32,485 nucleotides of DNA from Caldisalinibacter kiritimatiensis (GTDB lineage: Bacteria > Bacillota > Clostridia > Tissierellales > Caldisalinibacteraceae). The DNA is taken from positions 1 to 32,485 of the forward strand of contig NZ_ARZA01000047.1 in assembly GCF_000387765.1 (NCBI RefSeq), in the 5' to 3' direction. This document shows, in pieces, positions 32,194 to 32,485 of this stretch (the first letter of the stretch is position 1; each line of letters starts with the position of its first letter). The notes below the pieces were generated by a model that was given only the letters and a program-made list of their open reading frames with translations, had not been told where the DNA came from and did not search any database. The position numbers and the translations under genes are program-made.

Positions 32194-32485
32194 ATGAAAT
32201 TAATTTATAATATTAAAGGAACAAATGGTGATATAGAAATTAATTTTACTCAAGATGCAGTTAATAGTTTGTCTGATAGTGATAGTAGTCTTGTATTCCC
32301 ATTTTATAAGGGAAACTTTGTAATGTCTTATCATCTTAAAAGACAAGGTTGGGAAATACCAGCAGGAATTAGAGAGAAAGAAGAAACACCTGAGGAATGT
32401 GCTATAAGAGAAGCTTATGAAGAAACAGGTGCTATATTAGATAAATTAAAACCTTTAGGATATTATATAGTAAAAAATAAAAATC
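32194..32485 (+). CDS. NUDIX hydrolase, partial (3' end outside window)
   Basis: The first 97 codons of a NUDIX pyrophosphohydrolase. The NUDIX box is complete: GIREKEETPEECAIREAYEE, followed by TGA (Thr-Gly-Ala residues), matching Gx5Ex7REUxEExGU. The strand before it, YHLKRQGWEIPAG, is typical of the fold. The start is ATG 32194 after GAAGGTGATG. The frame is open to the end of the window, so C-terminal features and substrate specificity cannot be judged. Confidence 0.88.
   Translation, partial: MKLIYNIKGTNGDIEINFTQDAVNSLSDSDSSLVFPFYKGNFVMSYHLKRQGWEIPAGIREKEETPEECAIREAYEETGAILDKLKPLGYYIVKNKN

Overview
The window is AT-rich chromosomal DNA with clostridial codon use and strong GGAGG/AGGTGAT ribosome binding sites. 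It also carries a Spo0E-like sporulation regulator, a methyl-accepting chemotaxis protein, a tandem glycine riboswitch and a peroxiredoxin whose catalytic residue is encoded by UGA. Together these point to a spore-forming, motile, amino-acid- and peptide-using anaerobe of the Clostridia (a Tissierellia- or Peptostreptococcaceae-like lineage would fit, but the sequence alone does not settle this). I see no rRNA, tRNA, CRISPR array, insertion sequence or prophage. Most genes are conserved chromosomal ones separated by hairpin terminators.

Layout. 1-4.7 kb: tRNA modification pair mnmA-trmB, a membrane-anchored trypsin-like protease without PDZ domain, and a double-domain nitrilase-family protein whose second domain has lost its catalytic cysteine. 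4.7-8.7 kb: a Cache-domain chemoreceptor, then on the minus strand two very small genes (a 57-aa Spo0E-like protein with a good promoter, and a 42-aa one-helix membrane peptide) and an MFS transporter ending in a 42-bp perfect palindrome. 8.8-13.3 kb: a Methyltransf_32-type methyltransferase, a tandem glycine riboswitch with a terminator controlling a stand-alone EIIC-like membrane protein, signal peptidase I, a short NapH-like iron-sulfur membrane protein, and the 3' remnant of a histidine kinase gene. 13.4-18.6 kb: peptidases PepD and M18 with a DUF1292 gene, a selenocysteine peroxiredoxin on the minus strand, a Cof-type HAD phosphatase and a DUF378 protein. 18.7-25.3 kb: an EamA exporter, a cytoplasmic parvulin-type foldase, a radical SAM protein, a small P-loop protein, a DUF1540 protein, an RsmF-like rRNA methyltransferase with an RsuA-like pseudouridine synthase, and an HMA-like small protein. 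25.5-32.5 kb: a DUF6648-like protein, a membrane protein with a YceG-like domain, an RluA-type pseudouridine synthase, a GNAT acetyltransferase, a CBS-pair protein, a uridine-kinase-family gene interrupted by an in-frame UGA, glutaminase, and the start of a NUDIX hydrolase running off the end.

Themes. RNA modification is over-represented (MnmA, TrmB, RsmF-like, RsuA-like, RluA-like and possibly the Methyltransf_32 protein). Amino-acid and peptide use is the second theme (PepD, M18, glutaminase, nitrilase family, glycine-controlled transporter). The strongest points for follow-up are the selenocysteine peroxiredoxin, the second in-frame UGA in the uridine kinase gene, the glycine riboswitch in front of an orphan EIIC-like protein, the half-dead tandem nitrilase, and the Spo0E-like gene with its control region.
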